From Thamnidium elegans (taxonomy: Eukaryota > Mucoromycota > Mucoromycetes > Mucorales > Mucoraceae), in assembly GCA_025201345.1 (NCBI GenBank), contig JAIXMG010000004.1:620001-684000 (forward strand): a stretch of 64,000 nt of DNA, written 5' to 3'. Shown one piece after another: positions 11,258-23,617 of the stretch. The translations under genes and the position numbers were made by a program. The notes under the pieces are model-generated. The model searched no databases, was not told where the DNA came from, and was given only the letters and a program-made list of their open reading frames with translations. How positions within the stretch are numbered: position 1 is the stretch's first letter; each line of letters begins with the position of its first letter.

Positions 11258-14066
11258 ATGTCTAAACATCAACTAGAGTTAGAAAGCTCGGCTAGCGAGG
11301 ATCATCGATATGATTCTCAAAAGATCGAAGAATTCGAGAAGGAAACAGCTCCTTCATATCATTCAAAAAGTGATCATCCAGACGATGATGTAGAATCACT
11401 TCAACACGGAACGAAGCGTGGTTTAGATGCTAGACATATTCAAATGATTTCATTAGGTGGTGCCATTGGGTAATGAGTGATTTATCTACTGCTACTTTTT
11501 CACACGATTTTAATAAATTTCATCCCACATTAGTACTGGTCTCTTTTTGAATTCAGGTAGCAATATTGCTCAGGTAAAGATTAGATAATCAAAAAAAAAA
11601 AAGAGAAAAAAACTCATATTTTTTTTTTTTTTTTTTTACAGGCTGGCCCTGCTGGTGCACTTATTGCCTATAGTGTTGGTAAGCATATTTATAGTGTTTC
11701 ACAAACTATCAAATTAAGAGTGATCATAAAACTGACATTTAATTCATTAACTTAATCTTTTACTATCTGTGAATCTCAGTCGGCTTCATGGTAAAGTAGT
11801 ACCATCTATCATTTAAACCTTATCATAATACTAAAAAATACGAATCATTTGTTTTAGGTGTACTGTATTATGACTTGTCTCGGCGAAATGGCTACATTTA
11901 TGCCTGGTAATATAAGAAATTTTTCATTCAAAAAAAACAAAAGAAATATCTAAACCCAATTTCCCTTTTTTCTATTAGTTTCCGGTTCCTTTAACCATTA
12001 TGCTACGCGATTTGTTCACCCATCTCTTGGCTTTGCCTTAGGTTGGAATTATTGGTAAATACGGAAAAAGTTTTATTATTATCATTGTATACATTTAACT
12101 AACAATTTTTTTTTAAAAAAAAAAGGTTTTCTGTAAGTTTTTATTTTTTAAAAAAAAAAGTGTATATTATGTCTTGTGAAATACTTAAAAATTTACTCTT
12201 TTTATTTATTTATTTTTGTTATGAATTAACAGTGGGTAAGTCATTTATAAATCACGTCAGAATTCGTCACTCATTTTTTTTTTGTATGTAGGCTGTTACA
12301 ATTGCAACAGGTAAACCTTGGCACTAACACGTTTAAACTTCTATCGACTGACACAATTTTCTTTTATAGAACTTGCTGCTGCCGCTACTATTATTAAATA
12401 CTGGAACGAAGTTTTACCTGATGCTGCTTGGTCTACTATTTTCTTAGTACTTATTGTCGCCATTAATTTCCTCGGTGTTCGTATTTATGGTGAACTTGAA
12501 TATTGGTTCGCTTTAATCAAGATTATCATTGTTGTTGTGTTCATTATTATCGGTAACTGACTTTTTTTTTTCTCTTTTACATCTTCTTATTTTGGCAACT
12601 AATCTTGTTCCGACATTTTTTTTTAAAAAAAAAGCTATTCTTACTACAGCTGGTGCTGTTGGTGGAAAAACTATTGGTTTTGAGTAAGTTCAAAGAAAAA
12701 AAGAAAAAAAAAAGATACGCAAAGCGTGCTAACATGTTTTCCTTTATAGATACTGGAATAATCCTGGTGCATTCAATAATGGTGTTGTTGGTACCATTAG
12801 TGTGCTTTTATCAGCTGGTTTTTCTTTCCAGGGTACCGAAGTTGGTAAGTTGTATTTAACCATGTGATTGCTATTATAAATAAAAAATTTTCCTCATATA
12901 ATTTTTTTGATTAGTTGGTATCACTGCTGGTGAGGCAAAGAATCCTACCAAGACAGTTCCTCGCGCTATTCGTAACACCTTTTGGCGTATCATTATTTTC
13001 TATATCCTTACCATCTTATTATTGGGAATGTGTATTCCTTACGACAACCCTGATTTAGAAAACCCTGATGGTGGACCAGGTACTGCTTCTTTCACCTTAG
13101 TTTTCAAGTTAGCTGGTATTGCTGCTGGTGCCGATGTAATTAACGCAATTGTCTTGACTAGGTAAATTTTTTTTTTTAAGAATTATTGTTACGTTTGTAT
13201 ACTAAATTTGTATCATAGTGTTTTATCCGCTGCCAATTCATCCTTATACAGTACTTCTCGTACCCTTTTGGGTCTTGCTCGTGACGGTAACGCACCTGCC
13301 TTCCTTGGTCGTGTCAATAAACACGGTTCTCCATTTTGGTAAAAAGAATATTCAAATAGTTTTTTTTTCTCACGCAAGCATTCTCACGAATCATTTATAT
13401 ATTTAGGGCTGTTCTCGTTTCATCCATTGTAGGTTTTGCTTGTGTTTTTGTCTCCATCTACAGGTACGTTTTGTATCACTCGATAATAATAATAAAAAGC
13501 TAACCTGATTTATTTTTTATTTAGTGCCGAAGAAGCTTTCGTTTGGTTCTTGAGTATTACCGCCGTCAGTGGTTTTATTAGTTGGGGCGGTATCTCTGGT
13601 GTTCATCTCCGTTTCCGTCGTGCTTATGTTCGTCAAGGTAGAAGTGTTGAAGAGCTCCCTTATAAGGCTATGGGTTATCCTTTCAGTGGGATCTTTGCTA
13701 CTGGTCTTTGTATCTTGATTATTCTTGGTCAAGGTTACACTGCTTTCACTCCTAAATTCGATGGCTTGAAATTCGCCATGAATTATATTGGTGTTATTCC
13801 ATTTATTTTATGTTATGTTGGTCACTTATGTTATGCCAAAAAAGGATTTATTCCTTTGGAGGAAGTTGGTAAGTTTTCTTAGAAACAATCAATCAATCTG
13901 TGTATTGAAATGTTAAACTTTTTTTTTATATATATAATTAGATTTCGAAAGTGGTCGTGTTACTCGATTCGATATTGAAAAAGATATTGAGGAAGTTGAT
14001 GATGCATTAGCTGGTTTACCCAAGTGGAAACGTTTCTGGAAGAAGGTTTTGATTATCGTTGCATAA
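11258..14066 (+). CDS. Amino-acid permease, AAT/GAP1-like family
   Basis: Seventeen exons sum to exactly 558 codons (557 residues). Exons: 11258-11469, 11534-11573, 11642-11678, 11780-11790, 11858-11906, 11979-12054, 12126-12132, 12233-12235, 12292-12310, 12370-12552, 12635-12683, 12750-12844, 12915-13161, 13219-13338, 13407-13463, 13525-13868, 13942-14066. A hydrophilic N-tail of about 60 residues precedes the family signature around RHIQMISLGGAIGTGLF, then about 12 membrane segments. Other family marks are GEMATFMPVSGSF, the GTEVVGITAGEAKNP block and SSLYSTSRTL. The product is a plasma-membrane amino-acid/proton symporter; the substrate is not readable. One exon is 7 nt and one is 3 nt; dropping them would delete the conserved tryptophan of the WNYWFSW segment. 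Confidence 0.93.
12126..12235 (+). other. Two consecutive microexons (7 nt and 3 nt)
   Basis: Within the permease, exon 7 is 12126-12132 (GTTTTCT) and exon 8 is 12233-12235 (TGG). Exon 7 is followed by GTAAGT, exon 8 is preceded by TTAACAG and followed by GTAAGT, and the next acceptor is TATGTAG at 12291. Together they complete WFSW, where family members carry a conserved Trp at the second position. A 3-nt exon is near the minimum possible length. Confidence 0.75.
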
Positions 14067-14424
14067 AAAAAAAAAAAACACCCTTCATCATCCCTTATTT
14101 AAAATAATAATTATTACAATTCTTTACAAAAAATATACTAATTTTTTTTTTTACACAATAATACAAAAATGCTATTTTTTTTTAAAATCTATTTTTCTTT
14201 ATCTTTTTTCTAAATAAATTGTTTGTGTAATATCAGATAATTAAAAGCGTTATCTATTACTATCCCCGCCTGAGGCACATGATAGTTTTGGATCTAACCA
14301 TTACCTTATAGAGAGAAGAGAAACTAAGAAGAGCATATGTTGCACAACGAACACAAGAAAAAAAAAGTTTTGTACAAAAAAAATTGAAATTTATTATTTT
14401 TGAGTTTATTACACTGCATGTAAT
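14067..14424. other. Convergent 3' intergenic region
   Basis: This is about 360 bp between the 3' ends of the permease (plus) and the C1-THF synthase (minus). It holds AT-rich sequence with A and T runs and AATAAA-like hexamers suited to 3' end formation on both strands. I see no gene. Confidence 0.6.
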
Positions 14425-17400
14425 TTAAAACAATCCAATCACTTGTCCCTCATCATTCAAATCGACATCAAAGAAACATGGACGAGTGGGTAACCCAGGC
14501 ATAGTAGACATTTCACCTACCAAAGGATACAAGAAACCTGCACCAACCGAAGCACGAATATCACGAATAGGTACTTTGAAACCCTTGGGAACACCCTTTA
14601 ATTTAGGGTCATGACTGAAGCTATACTGAGTTTTGGCCATACAAATAGGAAGTGATCCAAAGCCTTGTCTTGTGTAGGTTGCAATCTTTTCTTTAGCAAG
14701 ATCACTATATTCTACACCGTCGGCTCCATAAATATCTCGACAAATCGTTTCAATCTTGTGTTCAATAGGTGTATCCAATTCATACAGGAACTTGAAATCT
14801 TCTTTGCTAGTAGCATCGCAAGCTTTAATTACCGCTTTGCCCAAATCAACAGCACCTAATCCACCTTCGGCCCAATGATTACATGCGACTGCATCATTAG
14901 CACCAGCAGCTAAAGACATTTCTCGTACAAGATTTATTTCAGCATCGGTATCATTGGTGAAGCGATTGATAGCGACTACAACAGGCATGCCAAACTTTTT
15001 AGCATTTGCAATATGCTGAGCCAAATTACAGCAGCCTTCTTTCAAGAGCTCAAGATTTTCTTGACTGTAAACCTCAGGTAAAGGTTTTCCAGCAATAATT
15101 TCTGGTCCATTTCCGTGTGTCTTGAGAGCACGTATAGTAGCTACCAAGACAACCGCATTGGGAACTAAGCCAGAGATACGGCACTTGATATCAAAGAATT
15201 TCTCCATACCCATATCAGCACCAAATCCAGCTTCAGTAACAACATAGCCAGGTTCCATATCATCACCATCGGTACCAGCCAATTTAAGTGCAATCTTATC
15301 GGCCAACACGGACGAATTACCATGGGCAATATTAGCAAACGGACCTGCATGAACAATAGTAGGCGTACCCTCTAATGTTTGCATCAAGTTGGGCTTAATT
15401 GCATCCTTCATCAAAACAGTCAAGGCACCACCAATACCAATATCATCCGCAGTGACTGGATCACCTGCTTTGGAACTAGCAACTACCATATTTCCAAGAC
15501 GTTGACGCATATCTTTTAAATCGGTAGCTAAAGCCAATACGGCCATGACTTCACTTGCTACACAAATATCAAAACCGGTGGTACGTTCTTGACCCTTTTC
15601 AGTGGCGCTTTGACCGATGGTGATCTTTCGCAAGAAACGATCGTTGGTGTCTAAACCACGTTGCCAGGTGATAGTGGCAGGGTCGATGTCTAGACGGGCA
15701 AATTTTGCTTGTTCTTCTACTGTAAGGTCGTTGGGATCTGTCTTTTCAATACCTAATTTCTATAGTCACACACAAAATGTTTAAACACCTACGTACGCAT
15801 CTTTAAAATTGTGTATGTATATTACCTTCAAACGACTGAACATGACAGGGGCAAAAGTTCTGACCCCTTTTTTAGCAGGACATAATCGATTAAAGAGACC
15901 CTACACACAGACGTATAAAAAAAAAAGATAAATTACTTGATTCCTTTTAAGGTTGAATAGTATATATATACCTTATTAGTTTGAGTATTCTCATGGAACA
16001 TACGAGCATCAATAGCAGCGGCTATAATAAATAAATAAAAGTTAAAAAAAAAAATACGTATGGCTAAACTAATTGGCGGTAACATACCTAGTAAATTATT
16101 AGCCGCCGTAACAGCATGTAAATCACCGGTTAAATGTAAATTAAACTCGTCCATGGGAATAACTTGAGCGTAACCGCCACCAGCCGCACCACCTTTAATA
16201 CCAAATGTGGGACCTTGCGAAGGTTGACGAACACAAGCAAATGCGATCTTGTCCAAGTGAGCGCCTAATGCTTGGACTAAACCAACAGTTGTAGTTGATT
16301 TACCTTCGCCTAAAGGAGTAGGAGTGATACTAAGGACAACAACAACAACAACAAAAATTAATAACAACAATAAAAAATAGATATGCAATAATCTACCCTG
16401 TAACAACGACATAATGTCCATCTTTACGATGTCCAAGTCTCTTTAAAACATCCAAACTAATTTTAGCTTTCGCAGTACCGTAGGCTTCTACTTCACTGGT
16501 GATCAAACCTAATTCGTTACACAGATTAGCAATGTTTTTAGGAGTTTGAGATCGAGCAATCTCAATATCTTGAGGTACAGGAGATTGAACGATTAGGGGC
16601 AAAGGCGTTATGCGACGGGATCTACTTTGTTCGAACCAACGTTCGGCACTGATATGCGTGTTTTCCATCAGCATGGCAACAGTCATAGGACCAACTCCTC
16701 CTGGTACTGGTGTAATGGCACTCGCAACGGAAGACGCGACTGTATACTCAACATCTCCGACAAGACGAATACCTGATTTCTTTGTAGTGTCTATAGATAA
16801 AATATATTAGTATATTTATGGGAGAGGAGTTTGTATATATACCTTCAATAGGATTTGTACCAACATCAATAACAATAGCACCTGGTTTAATCCAACTACC
16901 TTTAACAAATTCAGGTTTTCCAATAGCAACAACTAAAATATCAGCTTCAGAGATCTAAAAAATAAAAAAAAAAAATTAATATTTTCTTGTAGGCAAAAAA
17001 TATCCTTTTTTTTTACAAAAAAAAAATACTTTACATATGATTGAATATCTTTTGTTCTAGAGTGGCAAATAGTGACAGTAGCATGTTCTGCAGTCAATAA
17101 AGATGCAACAGGCGTTCCCTAATACACGATTATTATGATGTAAATAAAGCGTATATATATATATATATTTACCACAATATCACTTCTCCCCAGTACTACA
17201 GCCTTTTTCCCAGAGATTTCAGTTCCTATAGTTTTAAAAAATTAAGGTTCAAGATTACGTGTATATATTCATTTTTTTTTTTTACCAGTTGAGCGCAGTA
17301 AATGAATTACGCCTTTTGGAGTACAAGGTAAGAATAACGGAGTAGTTGATTTTTTGGCCATATTTCCTATATTAAATGCATGGAACCTAAAAAAAAAAAA

Positions 17401-17897
17401 AAGGTTGTTTATATGCATGCACGTTTATTTTTTATTTTTTTGCATGAAAAAAAAAACAATAAATATTTACCCATCAACATCCTTTTTAGGATCAATTGCT
17501 TCCACAACCAGCCCCTCATCGATATGATTTGGCAAAGGCATTTGAACAATAATACCATGAACATAATAGTTATCATTCAACTCTTTTACCTTACGAACCA
17601 AATCAGCTTGACTGATACTTTCTGGCAAGTTTTCTTGGATAAATTTAATTCCAATTTCTTTGGCTGCCTTTTGTTTCATACGAACATAAACAGACGAGTC
17701 TTGTTTATCTCCTACCTGGACTACAGCTAAACAAGGTGCATAGTGAGGGTATTTGGATTTAAGTGAGGCGATATCTTGTTTTACTTTATTACGAACGCTC
17801 CTATTTTATATTAAAAAGTTGTTCAGGGGCAGAGGGACAATAGGTTACTAACTTACAATGCCGCATCCTTTCCATCGATTATTCTTGCTACAGTCAT
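14425..17897 (-). CDS. ADE3: Trifunctional C1-tetrahydrofolate synthase
   Basis: Twelve exons from the ATG at 17897 to the stop at 14425 sum to 938 residues, the normal length (17897-17857, 17800-17471, 17386-17286, 17225-17173, 17118-17035, 16954-16843, 16790-16397, 16329-16088, 16021-15972, 15900-15826, 15759-14425). The N-terminal third is the methylenetetrahydrofolate dehydrogenase/cyclohydrolase with the YVR..K segment, VQMPLP, GRSDIVG and PGGVGPMT. The rest is 10-formyltetrahydrofolate synthetase with the ATP-binding [10 protein letters not shown] loop and [12 protein letters not shown]. It interconverts methylene-, methenyl- and formyl-THF for purine, thymidylate and methionine synthesis. 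The start MTVARIIDG has no mitochondrial presequence, so the cytosolic form is inferred. One short exon near 16000 is AT-rich at its borders. Confidence 0.95.
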
Positions 17898-18113
17898 TTC
17901 TTTTTTATTTGAGTAATAGAGGAGAAGAAGAAAAGAAAAAGGGGGAAAAAGATAAACTATTTAAGTAAAAATAAGGTGGGAAAAAAATAGCATGTCTGTA
18001 CTACAATTCGATTTTAACCCCCGAGTATAAGCCTAAAAATGAGTCTTGTCATTATCAAAACTCGTATATTATTACTTAAAGGTTATTTATTATTATCAAG
18101 TAAAAAATAGAAT

Positions 18114-18206
18114 TAGTGTTTAATGTTTAGTATTTAGTATTTAGTGTTTGGTGTTTAGTGTTTAGTGTTTAGTGTTTAGTGTTTGGTGTTTAGTGTTTAG
18201 TATTTG
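18114..18206. repeat. Tandem 7-bp repeat array (GTTTAGT type)
   Basis: About 13 imperfect copies of a heptamer of the form GTTTAGT/GTTTGGT/ATTTAGT run head to tail. It resembles a degenerate telomere-like or minisatellite array, but it lies between genes and has no TTAGGG units. Confidence 0.85.
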
Positions 18207-21198
18207 ATCTTTTCACATCTATGACAGCCTGACACCTTTTAGGCTTGCTTTCATCAACCGAGCTTCTAGATACAAAAGGTCAATATTCTTCCACCCATCT
18301 TGAAGGCAGGTAAAAAAAAATAGCTTTTTTTTTTTTTGCATAATTATGTATCTACTTTGTTACAGATATAATGACTCCTTTGCAAGCTTACATTTATTTA
18401 ACCTCCGTTCTCCAATGGTCTGAAAGTTAAAGCGTTATTACTGTAAGACCAAGCCAGTTTTTTTTTTTTTTTTAAAAAAAAAACGAGTTTTACATGAATT
18501 TTACATATTGATGAGTATGCTCTTTCTTTTTAGTTATAATCTATTACGATTTATATATATCTTCTAAATAGTATCCAAATAAAATAAAACTCATCCTCGT
18601 TCTGACTCATTTAAAGATTAAAGAAAAAGTAAGAGCAATGGGTACTGCTTTAAAACGCTATATTTGGGACCACTGCCTTTTTTTTCACCGCAGGTTCACT
18701 AGGTACGGAGTACATTCTTTTATTATTTATTGAATAAAAGAAGAATTGTGTTTATCACAGATACTTTAAAATAACATAATGCCAGTCGAGCACTGTCCAT
18801 GCATTACATAATTATAACTGTCAAGTATTGTTGGTATTATTACATCAAACCATTTCCAGCTGAAGTGCGAGATAAGTTTTCTTTTACTACAATAAATCAA
18901 CATTCGTATATATATACCATAGTTTATATTTAGAGTAAAATGGTTAAATTAATGCCTGCAACTAATGTATATTAGAGGAAACATGACGCTTTCTCTCTCT
19001 TTTTTTTATTGTGTCTTTATACATATAACGCTTTACTTTATTTTATTTATTCTCTTGCAAAAAAAAAAAAGATGACAATCAAAATTGTGTTGACCCAGCT
19101 CGTTAATGACCAACTATTGCATGTCCTATTACTATATATCACCATCACATCGGATTGAATTACTTAAATTGTCTTCATTTGCTATTTTTTTTTTTTTTTT
19201 TTTTTTTGGCAGATATTACTTTTAAATACATCTAAACCAACAGTCATATCCAATATTCAATTTACTTGGTGCTGACGCCACTAGAAAGCAAATCACAGTA
19301 ATTAAGCCAATGCAAAACAAGATGGTACGCTAATATATTTTTCTGGTGCGGGAATAAGTTTACTAATGGATCGTGTGTTATGTATATATATTTTTTTTTT
19401 TGGTTATTTAAACCTTTTTCATAACTATATTATATTTATTACTCTTTTACCAACAATATTATATTCTTATATTGTATTTCAAAACAGCAACTGTTAATAG
19501 AATAGTTTTGTGAATTTTATACAGGCTGTCCTAATTGGAGATGGAGTTAATTGGACATAAAAGATAATAACCAACAACGACAAACCCTTGTTTAATTTCG
19601 GCCGACCCGGTCATATAAGGTTTCCATCTAGTTACTAGTGATAGATAGTCATATGTTTCTATGGAAATCGTATTTGGAAGCTTGATAAGAATTTTTTTTA
19701 TCTTTTTAAATTATGCAAACCAAACAAATCATGCAAAAAAAGAGAAAGTAGTACAAATTAGGCGTACTTTTCCTTTTTTTTTTTTTACTTTCTTCTATTT
19801 CTTGGTCCGTTTTTCGGCAGCATCGATACAATTTATATTTGGATATAAGAAGAGGTGGTACTACTAGAGTAAGTATATATCAAAAGGAACAAGTGAAAGC
19901 GTTGGCAGTTTGTATAAAGTAAAATAAAAGTTATGCAGATTTGTTTACTTTTTATTACTTCCTATGTCGGATATTTCCGGCTATCTATTTCCAATATTTT
20001 GTGAATAAACAAAATATGTATACACATTATAAAAACCTGTTCATATGAAATTAACTACGTAAATTGATGAACACATGAAAAAAAAAATGAAACTCCTGGC
20101 TATAAAAGATTTCATTGTGAACTTTTTTTTTTCTCCTCATTTTTCTTCGTTTTCCTTTTTTTTTCTCCTGGTAATAAAATGAGGCTGGTCGAAAGAGTTG
20201 GAAGATCCAGGATGCAAAGAGATAAAAAGAAAAAAAGATAAGTATACAGAAAAAAAATACAAACTGCCTATAGTTATTAATGTCAACACTTAGTAATCGT
20301 CTGTATTGGACTCCCACAAAAACCCGGGAGTAGAGGCGGGAAAGAAAGACCTTTTGTCGTCTCAGTGACTCGGTACTCTGTTTGACCACCTGTGACCTAT
20401 CTATGGTGAGCAGAGATGCGATAGTCCTTCTAGGTTCTACGAAGATTTGACAGGCTGAATGGGGACGCATCATAGGAGCGGGAAAGATCAAAGCTGACAG
20501 ATGGAGTCCGGAATGGTTTTTCTCTTCTAGTTTCTCCTTTTTCCGCAGTTAAATGTGGGTGAAAAAAAGGTAGAAGAGGGTACATAGATACAAACCTCCA
20601 CGTGGTTACCCTTGTTCACTTTCTTTTATTTAAATAATGAATCAAAAGAGAGATCAGGATCGTAAGGATCCATCCTAAATTGTCATATTTATACCCTTTT
20701 ACCAAATAGACCAGTTTACTCATACGTAATATATTTATTTTATGATGTAATTTATGTTATTAGACTTATTACTTTACTTTTAGCTTATATATGTATTACA
20801 TTAGTATTAGGTAGCGATGTAAGTTTATATGTTTTAATATATTAGGTTAATTTATACCTCAGATCACCACATAAGCATCGCGAGTTTTCATTTAAGCGTA
20901 ATTTTATATGTCATTTTAGATCAATACCATAATCCAGTTATTTGATTCCACTGCAAATTTTTTCATGATCTTGGACAAAAGAAGTAATGACTCGTGATAG
21001 GATTAAAGGATTCTTTTGTTATCATCAAAAAAAAAAAAAGTTAATTCTTAGTACACCACCATGACAGGTAAAAAACATGTTTTTTTTTGGTGCACCACCA
21101 TTTACAATGACAGGTACTTTACATGTAAAAACAACTTTTTTTTAATATCTTGAAAAAGGAAATTGTAATATAAATATCACGATGATTAAATGAATCTT

Positions 21199-21315
21199 TT
21201 TTATCATAGTTGAATAAACCCCCATTTTATTATGGTTGGATAAACCCCATTTTATTATGGTTGGATAAACCCCATTTTATCATAGTTAAATAAACCCCTT
21301 TTTATCATGATTATA
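21199..21315. repeat. Tandem ~26-bp repeat, about 4.5 copies
   Basis: The unit, of the type TTTTATTATGGTTGGATAAA followed by CCCCAT, recurs head to tail with small changes (TTATCATAGTTGAATAAACC, then two near-identical copies, then decayed ones). The array lies directly upstream of the transposase relic. Confidence 0.85.
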
Positions 21316-21439
21316 ATCACAAACCAATAAAGCCTACCTAATGACACAATATGTGTTAAGCAGTCGAACAATGGAAAACAAAAACTAGTATTAACGGAGA
21401 AATTGCTCGATTAGCAGCGTAAACGAGAAGATAGCATTA

Positions 21440-21555
21440 TTCAATGTTGGTATCAACGAGGTATCACTTATTTGATACCTCGATGATACCTCCTGATGAG
21501 AAGTGAAGTTCAATATTGGTATCAACGAGGAATCACTTATTTGATATCTCGTCGT
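21440..21555. repeat. Direct duplication containing a hairpin
   Basis: Two copies of about 47-53 bp start at 21440 and 21509 (TTCAATGTTGGTATCAACGA and TTCAATATTGGTATCAACGA). Each contains an inverted pair: CGAGGTATC, then an ACTTATTT spacer, then GATACCTCG in the first copy, and a decayed version in the second. It sits just before the transposase relic and could be a subterminal binding repeat of that element, which is an inference. Confidence 0.7.
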
Positions 21556-21685
21556 TACTTCTATTGAAATGAGAACGAAATGTAATTTATCTTTAAAGAG
21601 AGCTGAGATTCTTCGTGAGGCACGAAATTCTGATACGAAAATTGGAAAGAGAAAGTCGTATATTGAAAAAATATAAAGAGAGGAA

Positions 21686-22870
21686 TTGAAATTACCTGAC
21701 TCATCTGATGACGAAGAAGAGAGTGAGAGTGAGAGTAAAAAAGGAAACTCCAAAAGAAAACAGGAGTGTTTGAAAGCATTTGCCGAAGAAAACTTTGGCA
21801 AGCTCGAAGTTCCCGAAAAGGCCAAACACAGTAATCGAAAGGTTACTGAAGGCTTTATCTTGTTAATAGACGATGGCATAGCCATAAAAGATGCTGCTGC
21901 TACAACCGGAATTAAGCTTAGTTCTGCTTACAATTATCGAAAACTCCATGTAATGAACCCTAACAATGGAGTACCATATCGAAATAAAAGAGGAAGAAAG
22001 GAGCCTTGTTATAAGCTAAAAGATGTACATGCTGACTTCATTATTAAGCACATTGATGTACACTCAACTGCCAACTTAATGCAAATCAAAGACCTCCTTT
22101 GTGAAGAATTTCCAGGCTTAGAAATAAGCAAGTCAGCACTTCATAGGTTTATGAAAAACGTCTGTGCTTTGTCAATGAAGAGATTGGAAAAAATACCTGC
22201 TAAAAAGAAACGATCCTGATACCATTGAGAACAGAAAAACTACAGTGGAATCTTGAATTACTAACACTGATATGGATTTTGAAAAGAATTGCGTCTTTTT
22301 TGATGAAGTAGGTTTCAACCTTAATATCATTCGTAACAGAGGATGGTTGAAAAAAGGTAAGCCGGCTAAGGCTATTGTTCCGTTGGCCCGTGGTATATCT
22401 ATAATCATACTGAGGAGCTATTTCCGCTGATGGTGTTATTGATATTTCGTTGAGAAAACATACTTCAGCCATAATTAAGAAAAAAAGAAAAATAGATGGC
22501 AAAACAGTTCAAATAAATGGAAGGGTAGGTACACGTTCTGAGCACTTTTTTGAGTTACTTGAATTCCATGATGGATTGGTTGGACCGCAACGGTCTTCAT
22601 GGCTACTACATTGTAATGTATAATGCACCCATTCGAAAACTCATTGAGGATCGTGGATATAAATGTGTTTATTTACCGCCATACTCTCCCTTCCTCAATC
22701 CACTCGAAGAGTTTTGGTCAAAGGTTAAATCTGGAATCAAAAAAATCCATTGGATACTACCGATCGTTTGACTTCTCGTATAATGGATGCAGTAACTCCA
22801 GTTACTCTTAAAGATTGTCGTAATTAGATAAATCGCTCTGTAAGCTTTTTCCCTCGATGTATTGCTAAAG
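21686..22870 (+). pseudogene. Decayed Tc1/mariner-superfamily DDE transposase
   Basis: The frame from about 21686 to 22219 encodes a Ser/Glu-rich leader and a helix-turn-helix region (DDGIAIKDAAATTGIKLSSA). The reading then shifts frame near 22210 and meets TGA where a Trp is expected near 22254. It continues with the first catalytic block CVFFDEVGFN, and after further breaks reaches YLPPYSPFLNPLEEFWSKVK (22669-22740), the hallmark third block of DDE_3 transposases. The second block reads VMYNAP, with Tyr where the catalytic Asp should be. Multiple stops, frameshifts and this substitution make it inactive. The left end of the element may be near 21400, but terminal inverted repeats are not clear. 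Confidence 0.85.
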
Positions 22871-23190
22871 AACAAAACTTATATATTGGGTTTGGTTTAT
22901 TGAAAAAAAAAAGTTTATAACTATCAAAGTTAACATGTATTTTAATTTTTGTAACGCATTTCATACATAAAAATAAAAGTTTGTTTTGTAAAAATACATA
23001 CATATGTATATACTTTATTTCTCATAAATTAAACGTAAACTTCTTATTACAGTTAAGAACAGTCATCAGTCTTACATGACCATGTCTAATGCATATCCCG
23101 AGAGATCCTTTTTTGAAAAGTTCAAGCCTGATGGCGCGTTACTGATTTTAAGTGAATGATTATGTCTGGTAGTAAATGTAAAAAAAAGTA

Positions 23191-23298
23191 CAGGGACGTA
23201 CAAAAGAATGTCTACTAAATCTGAAGTAATAAATGGATAAATATACAAAAGAATTATGTTCTAATCGTTGTGAAGCTGATTATAATGTACGTCCCTAC
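23191..23298. mobile_element. Possible short MITE with 11-bp terminal inverted repeats
   Basis: AGGGACGTACA at 23192-23202 faces TGTACGTCCCT at about 23286-23296, a perfect 11-bp inverted pair about 105 bp apart with no coding capacity between. A related inverted pair (CAGGGACATA and ACGTCCCTG) lies at 55756 and 56212. The identification as a non-autonomous DNA transposon is an inference. Confidence 0.4.
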
Positions 23299-23379
23299 AT
23301 CTTATTTAAGTATCGAGGATCCTCGAGCTATTCCTCCACTTGTTCCTGTAAGTATAGGCAATCGAAAGAAACGCAATGA

Positions 23380-23410
<31 letters not shown>

Positions 23411-23617
23411 TTTCTAGATTAATGTCAACGTGTTAAAGTTTTTGTTAGACTATTTCTAAATCATATTCTAAAAAAGGTAAAAGTTTGTTATGTTTGTATT
23501 TAGGTTTAAATGTGTGCAACCTACACTGAAACGTTCATTTAAATAATACGCCGAAATAATTTTCCCCCTTTTTTTTCTTTCTATAACTTTCAACTATTCT
23601 TATCTAGTATATTAATA

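Larger units (their letters stand above)
17898..21390. other. Long gene-poor, repeat-bearing intergenic region
   Basis: This is about 3.5 kb with no gene I can support. It holds a heptamer tandem array near 18114-18206, T/A tract junctions (about 18459-18482), several 20-bp T runs and a four-fold tandem repeat near 21199-21315. A stretch at about 20280-20510 is clearly less AT-rich than its surroundings and has an open minus-strand frame (20051-20491) without a recognisable domain. It may be the relic of a mobile element. Confidence 0.5.

Noticed and set aside
15165..15356. Open frame overlapping the C1-THF synthase
   Set aside because: It is a shifted frame inside an exon whose true frame is strongly conserved.
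20051..20491. 146-codon open frame on the minus strand in a less AT-rich stretch
   Set aside because: It has no recognisable domain and its C-terminal half is homopolymer-encoded. It may be an LTR or element relic, but no paired repeat or TG...CA ends with target duplication could be confirmed.
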